Shown here: in pieces, positions 24,970 to 37,748 of the stretch
How the letters are laid out: the number at the start of each line of letters is the position of its first letter
Numbering within the stretch: the stretch's first letter is position 1
Source of the DNA: Acholoe squamosa
Taxonomy: Eukaryota > Annelida > Polychaeta > Phyllodocida > Polynoidae
Assembly (NCBI GenBank): GCA_949317995.1
Contig: OX439050.1
Location: 17,438,061-17,502,060, forward strand
Direction of reading: 5' to 3'
DNA length: 64,000 bases
Notes under the pieces: model-generated
Database searches by the model: none
What the model saw: only the letters and a program-made list of their open reading frames with translations
What the model was told of the DNA's origin: nothing
Made by a program: the position numbers and the translations under genes

Positions 24970-25140
24970 GTACTTTGTCTCTCTGATATACCCCACAATG
25001 CAACACGACATCTCGCGATAGTCCACGAGATCGTCGACACCCGGACGCTGCGTCTTATCACGAGCAGCCTTTGCCGCCTCCGGGGTTAGAGAGCAGCAGA
25101 GTTAGCCGTAAATTATGAACTGGGTTTCGTACTTTCCGAC
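24970..25140. promoter_or_regulatory. Small CpG island with TCTCGCGA-type motif
   Basis: A short stretch rich in CpG contains TCTCGCGATA near 25011, close to the BANP/'CGCG' promoter element, next to GACGCTGCGTC and GCCGCCTCCGG. An ATG at about 25114 opens only a short frame. This may be a weak or alternative promoter inside the long gene-free stretch; no coding exon is recognised beside it. Confidence 0.3.
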
Positions 25141-25523
25141 AGAATGGTACCAGCAAGAGATAGGCCAGGCGTGGGGCTAAAAGTTGAGACTGGTGTTACA
25201 GAGAAATACAGGAGAAATAAAACCATAGAACAGGCATTTATGTCTGCTCTGGAAAATCAAAAGTGGAATTCCAGGAGCTTTATGGAGCAGAACACTAGCA
25301 GAGACTGTATTGATTATGTACTTTTGTAAAACATAATTAGAAGTAAAGAAGATAGTCAGAAACCCCTTAGAAGTAAACAAACTCCAGTATTAAACCTGTC
25401 CCAGGTCTTTGAACACCCCAAAGAAATACTTTATCGATCCACGACCAAGGACCCCCTGGATTTAATCTGCACCATTTAATCTTCTTTTGGCAAACAGCAA
25501 AGAAAACTTATCACTGCCCACAC

Positions 25524-25562
25524 GTGACCTTGGGCTGGTGCCCTTGACCTTGGATGACCTTT
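25524..25562. promoter_or_regulatory. Three TGACCTT half-sites
   Basis: TGACCTT occurs near 25524, 25544 and 25554, all in the same orientation, just before a CTCF-like CCACCAGAGGGCGTG at 25576-25590. No gene is recognised near this cluster. Confidence 0.25.
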
Positions 25563-27189
25563 TTTCTCCTCGTAGCCACCAGAGGGCGTGTTCGCTGGTT
25601 GCTGGCGGGTGTTGATGTCTGGAGGACGTCAGTGTGGCCACCAGCGTCTTCTGTCGTGATGTAGGACGTAAACAATGCTAAATGTCGTCTGCTGTCGGAC
25701 AGTTCAGTGGAGACGCTGCGTCCTCCTTTGAGCCAGAGTGTATGACCACTATCAGAATTTATACCCTTAGCTGACTCCAATACACAATGGTGTGAGTGGT
25801 GTGGGGGCTCTTAACTCCTATTGTTATGTGCAAAATAGAAAAATCTGAATCTGAAAGATCCTGAATTATCATGGATTGATATAGTCGAATAGCAAAAGGT
25901 AACATCTAAAATGCTGCCCTACCTAGAGGAAGCAAGGTTCTAGACTTTGGACATTGGCTACTGCCCTAAAATTTGCCAGAAGCTTATATCTAACAGGGGA
26001 AATTCTGATACGTTTGTGGCTCAGAAAAGATCCAGACCCATCTCCAGCCTCCACCTGGTTGCCCTGCAGGGGTCCCTGTGCTGACCAGGTAGCCGTGCAG
26101 CCTTAGGGGCAGATGGAGTGGGAGGGGGTTGATGGGGTTCTTGACCTGACCCCAGAATGTGAGGTAAAGGTGAGGTCACATTGAGGTCAGATAACTGGTC
26201 AAAGTCTTCATTTATAGCTCCAGGTCCATGATTCAGATACGTGTGGCTATTTATACATGTAGTAGATCTAGTCCAGGATTTATAAGGTTCTTACATCTCA
26301 CTGAACGAGACATTAATTTCTATCCACTTTTGCCATCAATTTGCTAGAATTTTACAAAATCTCAATGAAGATTTTGATTTTTTTTTTAATAGAAAGCTTC
26401 ATATCTACTTCAGCAGGGTGTTGGTCCAGGGTTTGGTTTAACTATGTCAAGTAGTGAAGTCTGTAGGGATAACCTTGGGGTATATTGTAGAGCTGATAGG
26501 CACTCAGGGTGTTACCTGCCATACCCAAACTAACTCCCCAGGTTACCAGTACAGCACAGCCTGGGGGTATCTGCTTAACCTCTAAACCCTCCACCCTGGA
26601 GGAGATTGACATACTTATAGCCACCTCCCACTAAATAAATGTAAAATATCTGTTTCACATACTACATGTAGCTTGAACCTTTAGGATACAGTGAGTTATA
26701 GCAGAGTACTGGACATATGTCATAGAAAAAGGAAAGGAGAGGGGGAAATAATAGTATGAGAATCTGAGCTATAAATTGTGATATTGAAGATGAAATGGTA
26801 GCCTTGGTACAGATAGTGCTGCCAGGGCCATACATTTGCTAATGTTGGCCTGTAGATATAAGTGCTATCTGTGAAGGGTAGGCCTCTTCAGTATATTGTA
26901 CAACAACCCTGGAGGAGGTGGTCAGGCGCTGTGCTGGAGGAAGCCAAGGGGGTGAGGGTGTTATCTGCAGGCCTGTGTACAGGGTGAGTGTCAAGGTTTG
27001 TTTATATGGAGACCTGCCTCAGGCACAGACCTGCTGAAGTGTTGCTTGAAGTGGAATGGGTTGGGGGTGATTTGGGGTGGGTGGAGGGAGTGATGGACAG
27101 ATCCCAGATATGTGTCCTTCAGTAACCAATGTACAAGTGGCACTGACACTGGACACCTTTGATTGGCAATAAACATAGACTCAGGACAT

Positions 27190-27312
27190 CATGTGAACCC
27201 CTTGGGGATGGCATGATGCATCAGGATTCATCTTCCTATGATGCATCATGATGCACCAATGGGAGTGCATCAACCTTTCGTAGTGTATCAGCAATGGTCA
27301 CCATGTTGGATT
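27190..27312. mobile_element. Family A MITE fragment
   Basis: GGCATGATGCATCAGGATTC, GATGCATCATGATGCACCAA and GGGAGTGCATCAACC are family A interior blocks. Ends are not clear. Confidence 0.5.
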
Positions 27313-27935
27313 AGAATTGTACCTAAAAGTAGAAAAGTCTTGATCTTCATATTAATGATTCTCAGAGCCAGGGAAGATAAAATGCAGTCCACCATGTAGG
27401 TCTGAGGAATTGAGATGTGTATTTACAGATACTGTACTGCTTCACATCCACCCACCAAACTCTGTCTGTGTCAGCCCTCCTGATAGGTCAGTTCAAGTCA
27501 CGTGATGGCCGATAGGGGCAGGAGCGGTGCTACCATTGTGGAAAGGCAAAGGGACACTATAGGTTCTTTTATTCCTGGTATTTCATGTTAAGGTACCTGA
27601 ACATTCATGAGAAAAAAAGTAAAGGAAAATTGAGGAAATAGGAGAACATGTAATGGCCTTGAATTTATCCTGCTCTAGAATGCTTTTTTTACTTTCCGTG
27701 GAAGTACTTGTCTAAAAAGAGAAGTGATAATGGACTGAGATTTGCTTTGGATTATAAGATCTGTTAGACTTGGCCAAAATAGAATTGGACAAAAAGAGAA
27801 ATGAGCAAATACAATCACCTCATCTTCTGCAGGTGCTGTTTCTTCTGGTGCAGACCCATGGGAGGTCCCAGATGACAATTAAGTGCATCGTGGTTCTGAA
27901 ATGTATTTTGACATAATATTGCCTTCAGCATTACC

Positions 27936-28037
27936 AGTCATGGTGCATCAATGCAGTGCTGGCAAGTAGACCAAGCAGGACTTCATGATAACCTATGACA
28001 ATTATTTTTTTAATATTCTGCGATCCTTAAAGGGTTA
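27936..28037. mobile_element. Family A MITE, right part
   Basis: CATGGTGCATCAATGCAGTG and the terminal CCTTAAAGGGTTAT are seen. The left end is missing. Confidence 0.55.
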
Positions 28038-28247
28038 TTAAACATGTCAGTACCCGTTAGGTTTGCCATGGTATCAGGTGGACGGTCCTAACAGTACCAC
28101 CCATGGTGGTGGGGGGGGGGTGGACAATGGTAGAATGGGTGCATAACTGGTCCATAGTGCCACCATACAGCCTTGTGGGACAGTAATAATACATTTTAGG
28201 TGCTGAGGAGATGGTAAACACTCATCTGAATCCTCCTCCACCTAGAG

Positions 28248-28483
28248 CTCTTTAGGGACCACGTGATGCTCCCAGGTTCATGTTTCTCGCCAGCACTGCA
28301 TTGGAGAGGGGTGAAACTCTTCGGGTATTCTTCTGATTTCAGAGATTTTCAAGTGCCAAAGATCATCACATAGAGTACTATACAGAGCCTGAATTTGAGC
28401 ATTTTAGGGACTTTTTTCGCTGCCACTTTTATCTCTGACAGGAATATACTTAACTTGTTCATCTTTTAGGGCTGTGAAGGGTT
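28248..28483. mobile_element. Family A ends enclosing a family B segment
   Basis: The left block CTTTAGGGACCACGTGATGC and the right end GTGAAGGGTTAA frame a B segment (about 28310-28450, CTCTTCGGGTATTC ... GAGCATTTTAGGGACTTTTT). This shows B can sit within A borders. Confidence 0.5.
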
Positions 28484-30699
28484 AACACCCAGGAATTGGG
28501 GGGGGGGGGGTATTTGTAGTAGAAATGCTGGAGACGTACAATGGTGACGTGCTCTGTGCTCGTGTAAGGGCACTGTCTGGTGCTGTTTGCACACACCAGG
28601 TGCCAGTCAGGGGCAAGACTCCCTCCACTCTAGTCCAATTTTGGAGAGGGAAAGGGGTGCATTCCAATTCCATGGTTTGCAATAAGAAGTGAAAAAAGAT
28701 GGATTGATTATTTTAAAAAGCAAACTCCACATGTAATGTTTACATGTACCTGTGTCCCACCACCCCCTTTTGTCCCAAGCCTCACCCTGTTAGTGGAGAA
28801 AAAAATAAAATGCAAACTTGGCAAATTTTCCTCACCTGGTCGGTTGAAGAAATGGACGGTGTTTGGATATACAATCAAAATACCAGGACCACTCAGTACC
28901 TTACAGATTTGGGAGAGAAATTGTACATTTTTTTCTATATTAAACGCCCGATTAAACCTCTGAAAAGTTCTTCCTGTTTATCTGGGTCTTGAATACTATC
29001 CAGATCCAGATGTGAACGTAAAAGGACAGGCACAAAGAAATGAGGGAAAAAATGATGACTTCATGCTTTTGTTTTCCTTCCCCCCTGGCCCTGTGGGTTA
29101 TGAAAATCTTTGTGTCCTTTCCATGCCCCAATAATGCTGTTTGCGTTGCCATTGTCCAGATGCCAGAAACCAAACTAAAACCCAAATACGAAACCAAACC
29201 CAGATACTAAACTAAAAAGCCAAATACCAAAACCAACACTAGGGCGTCCCCTGGCGGCACGCTGCTCACACAGAAAGACGAGTCCCGCACTCACTACCCA
29301 CACTACCTCTCATTGGTTGACACCTAACTGAAGTGTCCCGCACTGAATGACAGGGCTTCATGTGTTTGGTGTATTTATTGACCAGTAGGATTTCTAGGGT
29401 TATTTGTACCTGTGTAGGTTAGTATAGGGAGTGGTAAGAGTGGTAGTGAATTTGTATGGCGAGACCTGGATCCAGGAGGGTGAAATGTTACACAGGGTCC
29501 TCAGCTGGGGTCCTTATAGACCTCTGTGTATGTGTGTGTGTGTATCCCGGGTGTGTATGTACACCCCCTACACTCACACACTTGGGGGTGTCAACAGGTA
29601 GATGCAATTAGGGAGTGGTCAGGTTTTCAGGATATGGTGGGGGGAGGAAGGGAGAAAAGGTGTTGGACCCCTTGTGGTGGTAGGGGTAAATATGTCATTA
29701 TTTCTCTTTTTGTGTGCAAAAAATAAAAGAGGCAGGACAGAAGAATTTTTATGCATCCATGCAAAATATACAGCACTCCACTCCACCCAACCATTGCAGA
29801 AAATGACTTTTTTGTGTATAACATTAAGTAAATCACAATTTTTGAAAATTATTCATAGATATGATAAATTAATGATATTTTAAGAATATCTCTCCCACTT
29901 CTAACACTAAATGGCCTGTCCCTTAATGGCGTAGAGTGTTGTAGATGAGTGAGTGAGGTGAGGAGGGTGTGTATTGGACATGGTGTACGGTGGCTAAGTT
30001 TGCTCAATGTTAGAAGTATTTGGTCAGGGTTCTGTGGGATCAGGTTCCAGTCAGTATGTATTCTCTTCATGTGCAGCCAGTTGTCAAAGTCTGGTGACTG
30101 GTACAGGATTGAATAAACCCTCAAATTGTATAAGGCATCAAACGCCATGCACTAGATAAAGTAAAGAGAGTAAAAAGCACTAGTGAATAATAAAGAAAAG
30201 AGAGAAAAACTTAAAAGGATAAAAGTGAGATTCAGATTCTAAGAAATCCAGTTACTCAGAATTGAGCTTACTTATAGAATGCATTATTATTTTTCGGAAT
30301 TCTGCGTAATCAATGTGATAAAAATACATTTGCAGCAATTGAACTCTGTACCATGACCACAGCAAAATGCCTATAAAACAACAAAAACTGTGAAAAAGAG
30401 GTGACTACTTAATCTGGTCAGGGTATATGTAGGCACCTTGCAAAAATGGTGAATAAGAAAGTAGGTCCCTCTTAGAATTAAAGAAGTTAGGCTAGCAAAG
30501 TCCAAGCAAAGGGACTCAGCAGCCTACTAGCACTCTCTGAGATAGCTGTAGGTCTACTTATGAGTAAGACCCTGAAATGCCTGGTCCTTACACCGTCTAA
30601 ACTAGACTAGACCATCCTGTGGGACTATACTCTAAATGTATTTCCTCAGAATACCCAAGAGATCCGCCATATTCCTGACTGCAGAATGAAAAGTAAACA

Positions 30700-30800
30700 C
30701 AGCGTTCCTCCCCAGCACCAGCCAATCAGCGCTAATGACGCTCAGCCGGCCCAGTCCCAGCTGGCCTCAGCCAATCAAAACGCAGATGACATAACGGCCT
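30700..30800. promoter_or_regulatory. Twin CCAAT boxes
   Basis: AGCCAATCAGC near 30719 and AGCCAATCAAA near 30769 lie about 50 bp apart on the + strand in a locally CpG-richer stretch with ATGACGC and ATGACAT between and after. Paired CCAAT boxes are typical NF-Y promoter architecture. No exon is recognised near it. Confidence 0.25.
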
Positions 30801-31986
30801 TGGCCCCTGGTCGTCTGTCCGCCTCAAGGGCCTCTTTTGCTGGTACCTTAGATGAATTGTACGTGTCGCTGGTAAGCTCGTGAAGAACCAGCGCAAATAA
30901 AGTCTCCATTTCTGTTCTTTGCTTAGTAAAGTGGTACATGTGTACTTTAGAGGGTCTTCAAGACAAAAATAGAGAAGGTTTACTCTGTCTAAAGTACTAC
31001 CTTGTTACTTTGCACAATAATGGTCCTCAGTTCATTATACCCCCAAGTATACATAGAGTAAGGGTATACTCAATGAGTATGCTATTAGTTGCCGGTACTG
31101 AAGCCCTGTAAAGTAATGTTACCACCCTTTTATTTGGACTGAAAATATGCAGTAGCAAATTCATTGAACTTCTAAACTTTACACTTGAAATTGAATTGTG
31201 GATATAGACCGTCAGCTTAGAGACATACATTTGAGTACCTGTATCATCAAATGTACAACCTCAATATATAAGAAGCCATGTCCAATATGGACGGATGTTA
31301 CAGTAAGTCCACTGTATTTCATCCTGTTTCCCATTCCCTACATTTTAAAAAAAAATATAACCTAAGGGCAAGTAATCATACAGATATCATACATGATTAC
31401 ATATATCTTGCTGTAGTACGTCTATAGTGTATTCCATAAAGCTTTCTCCATGCCCCATTCCCTGAGTAGTGTTAGACAGAGAAAGTGTTTAACAATACAT
31501 ATGGGATACATGACTGACGAGCTGTAGGACTATGAATACAAATGGCGGCTAATATGACCACCAGGCACCACGTCCCGCTGTGCTTAATAATGGTGTCATA
31601 CCCTGCCCACAGGGGGAGCCACCATAATAGTGCCCTAAACAGATACTAGAGGGCATGACTAGAGAAGCGTATTGCCATCTTTAAAATAGGAAATGTCTTC
31701 CCATGCTGGCCTAAGCTCACTTGCATGTATGCCGTAGAAATGATAGAGAATGTAGACTCTGACCACAGAAGTAGGCCTAAGCCTGGTAATAGACGACAAT
31801 CCCAGAGCTCACCAAACGGCAGCTTTCCTCGCGAAAACGGTCTGCACAGCGTCCTGTATCTGCGTTTTGGAGGCAATTGTGTGTGGCGGAAGTGATGAGC
31901 GCTATTTGTCGAAAACGAGGCTGTGGCGGCGTCCATGGCGCCCTCCGTGTAAAATGGTGGTACGGAAGGAGAGAAGCAGAAGGTCT

Positions 31987-32275
31987 ATAACCCTTTGATG
32001 GTCACAGAGTGCATTAATGTTTTCTATATTCATTGTTGAGGTCTATGAATGCAGCCCTGGGGAGCTACTCATGAATCATGTACCATGGCCACCATATGGG
32101 GCGTACACAATCGTGCAGGGTCAGTATCATTAAGCATGGTGCTGGTGGATCATGGCATGCATCAGCTCGGTCTAGTGGACTCACTAACTCTGCTCTTTAC
32201 TGTATCATGATGTCAGACCAGGAATATGAACTTAGAGGTATCATGCATAATACTGCCATCACAGGGCTGCAGTGT
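31987..32275. mobile_element. Family A MITE, diverged
   Basis: TATAACCCTTTGATGGTCAC is a left-end variant, with later blocks CATGAATCATGTACCATG and GTATCATGATGTCAG. The right border is uncertain. Confidence 0.45.
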
Positions 32276-32719
32276 GGTGCTGGGCAGGGTGTGAGATGGG
32301 GGCTATGGGCTGTGTATGCCACTAGGGGTGTCAAGAACTGGATGTCCAAAGGGAACAGTTATTGGCACCTCATAAATCCTATTGTGATGGTTAATGAATG
32401 GGGAAAGGGGGAAAACACACACCCCTATCTTAAAATGTGTTGGTATTTGAGCAATATTGAGTCGGACAAATTACTAGTGTACCGCGTACTTGAGTGTTTA
32501 CAGCTGAGTGTTTATAGAGCTCAGCATTGAGGCCCAGTGGGTCTGCCATTGCTTGATCTGGGACCTGGCGAGATAAGCACTGATAACAGCCCAAAAATTT
32601 CTGCTGTTGATGGAGGGAGTTATCTCATTGGTTGCTAATGTATCCCGGGTGAGCCCTATATGAACATCTGCATATGCGAGGCCAGAGGGTATCTGAAGGT
32701 GCGAGGCCACACCTCCACG

Positions 32720-32925
32720 TCCCGCTGATAGGTGGCGCTGCGGCATTTCCCGTGATCCTCGAGCAAACCACGTGACCTTCATTAGTCAGCCTCAGGTCAC
32801 GTGGGGGTGGTCGCTGGTAGCCGCTGGTATATATGAGTAATGCAGGGTAACGGTGCATTTCGCTGGTTACTTTCCAGCAGCCTGCGTCTCCTCAGCGTCT
32901 ACTTGTCTAGTCACGTGGTCTAGTA
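32720..32925. promoter_or_regulatory. E-box cluster with TATA-like element
   Basis: CACGTG palindromes occur near 32769, 32797 and 32913, with a TATATA element near 32828 between the second and third. GGTGGCGCTGCGG near 32727 resembles a CTCF core. The arrangement could be a TATA promoter with USF/MITF-type sites; no coding exon follows that I can recognise. Confidence 0.25.
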
Positions 32926-33484
32926 GTCTCAGGTGGTCTCTGACCAGGGCCTTGTCATAAATTTAGGTATATACTCAAAAGAGAAAGGGGAAATGGTGCA
33001 GCTTTCACTCAAACACAGTTCTCTTGTAAGTAGGCCGTGGATGGTATTTTCAATGGTCCATAGCATGTCATGTTTAACTATGTGTATGATGAATATCTGC
33101 TTTTTCTGTTCCTAGTTCCGCTGGTAAAGAGGTCTATTCTAAAGTTCAGATAAATAAACATTAGATAGCTTGTCTATATGGGTGTGGTACCCAAAGTGTC
33201 GTCATGTTGGCATTAGATTGTAGACGCATATACGTCATTCAAACACAACTGATACATACATACAGACAGGTTAAGATGTGCTATACACGTCATGTCTGTG
33301 TCCTCTATGACTGGATGGCCCCTCCCAGTCTCAGATAGCATGGTAGAATTCCCACCTGTTTGGGACCGCTACATGCTACATGTGTATACATCACAGAGAT
33401 CAGGATATCAGGGATCCCTTCTCATCAACCACACCCTAGCCACATTATAGATTGTCCAAGTCTCCTCTGTAAAGGTTACACAGA

Positions 33485-33812
33485 GTGTTTCACGTATTAT
33501 GTCCCTTGGTCATCATACGCATGAAGGCTTCAACACTTCCATCGCGGAGGCAGAATCCCCAGAACTCCATCTATGACCTCTGACATTTTAACCTGCCAAT
33601 GCATACCGGTATGGATCAGCCTGATCATTCAGGTATATATGGTATTCCAGGACTACATTGATGCATCATTCTGGTCCCCCAGGGTTGATACACGTCAGAA
33701 GGGGATGGTGCATTAAAGTATCCCAGGTGAATGCTTCATAATAACAAATGGGCACACCGCATTGGAATCTGGGTTAGAATCTCTATGATGCCCTATGAAG
33801 GGTTCACTAGAT
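33485..33812. mobile_element. Family A MITE, diverged
   Basis: CATTGATGCATCATTCTGGT, AGGGTTGATACACGTC and the right-end-like CTATGAAGGGTTCACT suggest an old copy with rearranged interior. Confidence 0.4.
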
Positions 33813-33867
33813 ATGTGTTGGGTAGAGTCTATAGCGCTTATTATGGACGTTCTGTGTATCAACCATT

Positions 33868-34032
33868 TTAAATTTCGCTGGTTGAGGTAAACCCCACTGA
33901 TAAGACATATCATGATGGGTACCTTGTCCCTGGGTAACGCCCACTTCCAGGGACATGCTGGTTCCATCCTATCAGCTCTTATCAGTGCATGCCGCCAGGA
34001 ACCAGCTCCAGTCCCGCTTACACCCAATAGTA
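33868..34032 (+). repeat. Family C repeat, copy 1
   Basis: AATTTCGCTGGTT, CATGATGGGTACCTTGTCCC, CCAGGGACATGCTGGTT, TATCAGTGCATG and CCAGCTCCAGTCCCGC are shared in order and orientation with 57964-58141. Confidence 0.7.
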
Positions 34033-34251
34033 TAGGTGTGGGTTTGTGTTGAAATACCTGAGGTGCAGTTGGACACTTAGTGTAATGTGGTACAGGTGAG
34101 TGACCAGGTGGGTGTAATGATGGAGCTATAGGTGCTAATGGTACATGAGGCACAAGGTGCCCGGTATATACTAGAGCCTCCATGCTATAGAGGTATGTGA
34201 AGCCTTCACTGGTCTCATACTAGAGCAGGGCGTATGTTATGGTGGTCATGC

Positions 34252-34575
34252 AGTAATTGAAGTCTTTGGGTGTCCCCCCTGATTTCCAAGATTTCCAAGT
34301 TCCAAATGCCTATAGATATACTACAAAAGCTGTGTCTAATGCTTAAAATTGACCAAACTAAGGACTTTTGTTCTCAGTCACTTTGACCCCTGGTGAAGAT
34401 ACATGAATGCTGTCCTAGAATTTGATCCCTCAGTGCTAAAATGATGCATATTTCTTTGATACAATCCCTCACTGTGATGTGCAAAACTCGCAGTTTGACT
34501 TGGCAGCAGTATTAGGGCATCATAATGACAAGGGGATATGAATCTGGGTGCATCATGCGGCCCGTCATGGGTTAA
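34252..34575. mobile_element. Family B repeat followed by family A right end
   Basis: ATTGAAGTCTTTGGGTGTCC to GACTTTTGTTCTCAGTCACT is B (to about 34400). Then AAATGATGCATA, GGTGCATCATGCGG and terminal GGGTTAA (TTAA at 34572-34575) are A. Confidence 0.5.
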
Positions 34576-35198
34576 GTATAGTAGATTGGGGTTTAATGCA
34601 GGTAGGGTGCTGAGAGGCTGTGTGAGATCCAGGTGCCATTTTCAGCCTGCTCAGTAACACCTGATCTTGTCTTTTAGACCAGGTATTCAGGGGTCCAGGT
34701 GGTGTGGGTAAAATGAGAATAGAGGGTTGGATTTGGGGAAAAAGCATGGAGCCCAATGGTAGGCCTGGCTGTGGCAAAAAGGGAATACTTTTATTGTTTA
34801 GGTGAAATCTGTAATGTTTACATGGGGGGAGGATGTAAAAGTAAAGAAAATTCAATCTTCCTCAGTCACAAAAAAAAATGCTAACCACTTTCTAAAATTG
34901 CGCAAAACAAAAATAGGGTTAGGTATGAAACATGATGAAGAGCATTTACAATGGAAGGTAGAGGGGATCATATTAGCCTAATGCTGGGTGTACAGGAACA
35001 TTATAGGCCAAATCCATACCAAACCAATATTATACAGGAACAAGCAGGAGTATGTTCACATTGTGAGTGAGAGCATGATCACTGTTTATCTCCATGTCTA
35101 TGTAGGTAATACTGAACACATGGTACCTCATACTATAACCCCTGTCACAGGCACCCCACACCCACACCATCAACAGAATGGGGATCAAATTGAAGCTT

Positions 35199-35571
35199 TT
35201 AATCCTTTAAGGGACACAAAGTGCTTTAATTTAGCATGCTCTTTTGTCCCCATGTTGCATCACAGATCTCACTTTTCCTGGTTGAGCAGAAATTCGAGGC
35301 TTTTTTGTGGAATTCTATACTGAATTCATTTAATCTTCAAGGAAAACAGCTCAAAGATCTTGGCACCCGGGTCTTGGCAGTGAGTGGCAGCTCTTGATGC
35401 ATGAATACAGCCCTCATATACACCCCACAGGGTTAATAAATACACTCCTTAATGATCGTCATGATGCATGAATGTAACCTTGATGAGTAGACTCACCAGG
35501 GTCAAATTCAAGCACCATGCCAAAGGAGGGAATAGTTCCTTAAAACAGTACACAGTCCATTGAAGAGTTAA
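35199..35571. mobile_element. Family A MITE, long copy
   Basis: TTAATCCTTTAAGGGACAC on the left and TTGAAGAGTTAA on the right. The interior has CATGATGCATGAATGTAACC and GATGCATGAATACAGCC. At 373 bp it carries extra sequence (about 35250-35390) relative to the type copy. Confidence 0.6.
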
Positions 35572-35899
35572 AAGCCTAGGGCCAGTGGCGTCTTGTGAAG
35601 TAGCCCAGTACTTGCTGTTATTGCTTTATAGACTAAACCCTTCAGAATCCTAGTAGGAGGAAATGGGGGCCGCTTAGAAGTTTCAATTGTAGAAAATGAT
35701 GAGATCAAAACACTTAATGTAGGTGAGAATGATGTAGTCCAGGGTAGGGTATCCCCCTGGGTATCCCCCAGAACTGTCTCTAGGGAGGTTGTTATGACAG
35801 GTTTGAATGGTAGCCCCTTTATGTAGACAAATGCCCCAAACCTCCAAAAACCTTCAAGATGACCCAATGCAGAACTGGCCAGGAACTCACCAACATTGT

Positions 35900-36012
35900 A
35901 CACGTATTGGTGCATCAAGTTGGACTGTCTCACTTGCATAGTGTCTTCAGCATAATACACCAATGCATTCTTGTGAGTTGTCTGTTTTTCAGGGCTGCAT
36001 TCATGCATTTAG
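35900..36012. mobile_element. Family A fragment
   Basis: GTATTGGTGCATCAAGTTGG and GGGCTGCATTCATGCATTTA are A interior blocks in the usual order. Termini are absent. Confidence 0.4.
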
Positions 36013-36267
36013 GCAATATGCAGCTATCAAAGGTTTGATACCCAGCAGTGTGATAAGACCCACACCCTGTACCACCAGGAACCGTTATCACAGGGTACTT
36101 GTACACTGCTTCACTAAGTACTTCACTATAGTACATACATGAACAACCCTCAACCCTAAACACCTCCACCATCACCCATATCTCACCTCCCATCATGGGC
36201 AAAAACGCCAGCCACACAGACATGATAATTTCCACTTGTACCTTTTGATCCTTACCTAATAAAACAA

Positions 36268-36934
36268 CACTGATAAAAATAGAGCCTAATATCTTAGTCA
36301 GTAGTGACTAACTTAAGATAGTCAAATGATAGTGCGATTTTTGGCTATCCCTCTATAGTAACCTCTGACTAACTTAAGTGAGTCATAAAGTCAACACATA
36401 GTCATGCCTTAAATCTATTGAAATAGTCCTTAGTCAGATGACTATCATTTTATTGCTAAGCAACATTTAGTTAGTAAATATGACTAATATGTACAGTCAG
36501 TACTGACTATACCTGCACGCAGACATTCACCCAGTCAAAGATGGCTGCCACATGCCTTCCTATTGATGAACAGTTTGAACTCAAAATAACTATTGTTATA
36601 ATGCAATGGCCACAAATTTCACAACAAATAGATGACTTACCTATCCATTAATGGCCGGACATATTGAGTTTCCATGGATGGACAGGTTAAGATGATGATT
36701 TGGCCTGATTATAATTGTCTCCTCTTAGGTCAGGCAACCAGTTGTATATGTGCTTTTTCTGGATGACATTTTTTGTGCACAGAAACCTGTGACATCATCA
36801 ATCTGTGAGCTCTACATCTAGTCAGAATGACTATCTTTCTGACTAATATGTGACTAAGGTATATAGTCATCTGGCTATGGGGCTCAGAATACATGGGCAT
36901 AGTCACTACTGACTATAGGTTTTATTATCAGTGA
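36268..36934. mobile_element. 667-bp TIR element with AGTCAGTAGTGACT ends
   Basis: The left end is CACTGATAA followed by a TTAGTCAGTAGTGACTA block; the right end mirrors it as TAGTCACTACTGACTATAGG ... TTATCAGTG. Many inner copies of the AGTCA/TGACT theme occur (GTCAGTACTGACTATACC near 36495). No transposase frame is present, so it is non-autonomous. I cannot assign a superfamily; the flanks show no clear target duplication beyond AA. Confidence 0.6.
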
Positions 36935-37607
36935 ATGATGAACTAAAATGTAAACACAGAAAGGGGACATTGGACACAAAGATGAAAAATTGTGAGGAAT
37001 CTGGTGGGAAAAGATTATGTCTTTGTCCATGGAATTTTATTTATCAAATTTGACACAATCCTTTAGCTGTCCCTGATTTTATTTTAGTATTTAAGGGATA
37101 AGCCTTCATTCATTTCCATCCCTGTTATATGTGTGGACTTAGTCAGTTTAAAGAATAAGAAAAATCGATTTCTTAGCCTGTGCTATTAGTCATATTTAAA
37201 AATCCTTTATCCTCAGCTGCCAGGTACCTACAGCTGTGGTAGCTTACACCCCCCTCTCCTCTCTACCACTACCACCACCTCCACCCCACTCCCACATACT
37301 CATGATCAGGGCCTGCCTTTGATCCATGTACCTCCAGTACCCCTCCTGTTCATCCAGCAGCGTTTAACCCCGGCCTTAGTGAGGATGGAGGTCACCTCAT
37401 GGGTGCTGTCAGTGTGACACCTGCAACAACAACATAAATCACCCCCTGGCAGCAGTACTGACAGTGTACATGGGGCAGGGACTGACAGTAGAGATCAGAT
37501 ACTGACAGTAGTAGTGCAGGGCAGGCTGCTAGTTTACATCCATGTTTACCTTATATTGACAGAGGGAGTACAGCCATACAGACTCTTCCACTGCCTCTTT
37601 GTATCCC

Positions 37608-37748
37608 CATGTTTAACCGTAATGCCTTCATGCATCTAAGAGTCAGTCTTTAGGGTTCATGTTCCTCATGATGATGCACCAATGCAGTTCTGACAAGAAG
37701 CACGAATAGTGCATCATGACCGACAAAGGAATATAAAACCTTAAAGCT
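37608..37748. mobile_element. Family A MITE
   Basis: GTTTAACCGTAATGCC resembles the left end, with CATGATGATGCACCAATGCA, GTGCATCATGACCGAC and AACCTTAAAGC following. Confidence 0.5.

Larger units (their letters stand above)
22801..33484. other. Gene-free stretch with promoter-like islands
   Basis: No recognised exon. CTCF-like TAGGTGGCGCTCC near 22960, the small CpG island at 25.0 kb, the CCAAT pair at 30.7 kb, the CpG-rich piece near 31.8-31.96 kb and the E-box cluster at 32.8 kb stand out from ordinary AT-richer sequence. Confidence 0.45.

Noticed and set aside
32078..32530. 150-codon plus-strand open frame
   Set aside because: It begins within a family A copy and has no protein-like pattern or codon bias.
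33713..34183. 156-codon minus-strand open frame
   Set aside because: It runs through the family C repeat and a MITE right end. No splice-compatible neighbours or domain.
35568..36008. 146-codon minus-strand open frame
   Set aside because: It starts inside a family A fragment (the ATG lies in the GCATTCATGCA block), ends at another MITE border, and matches no family I know.
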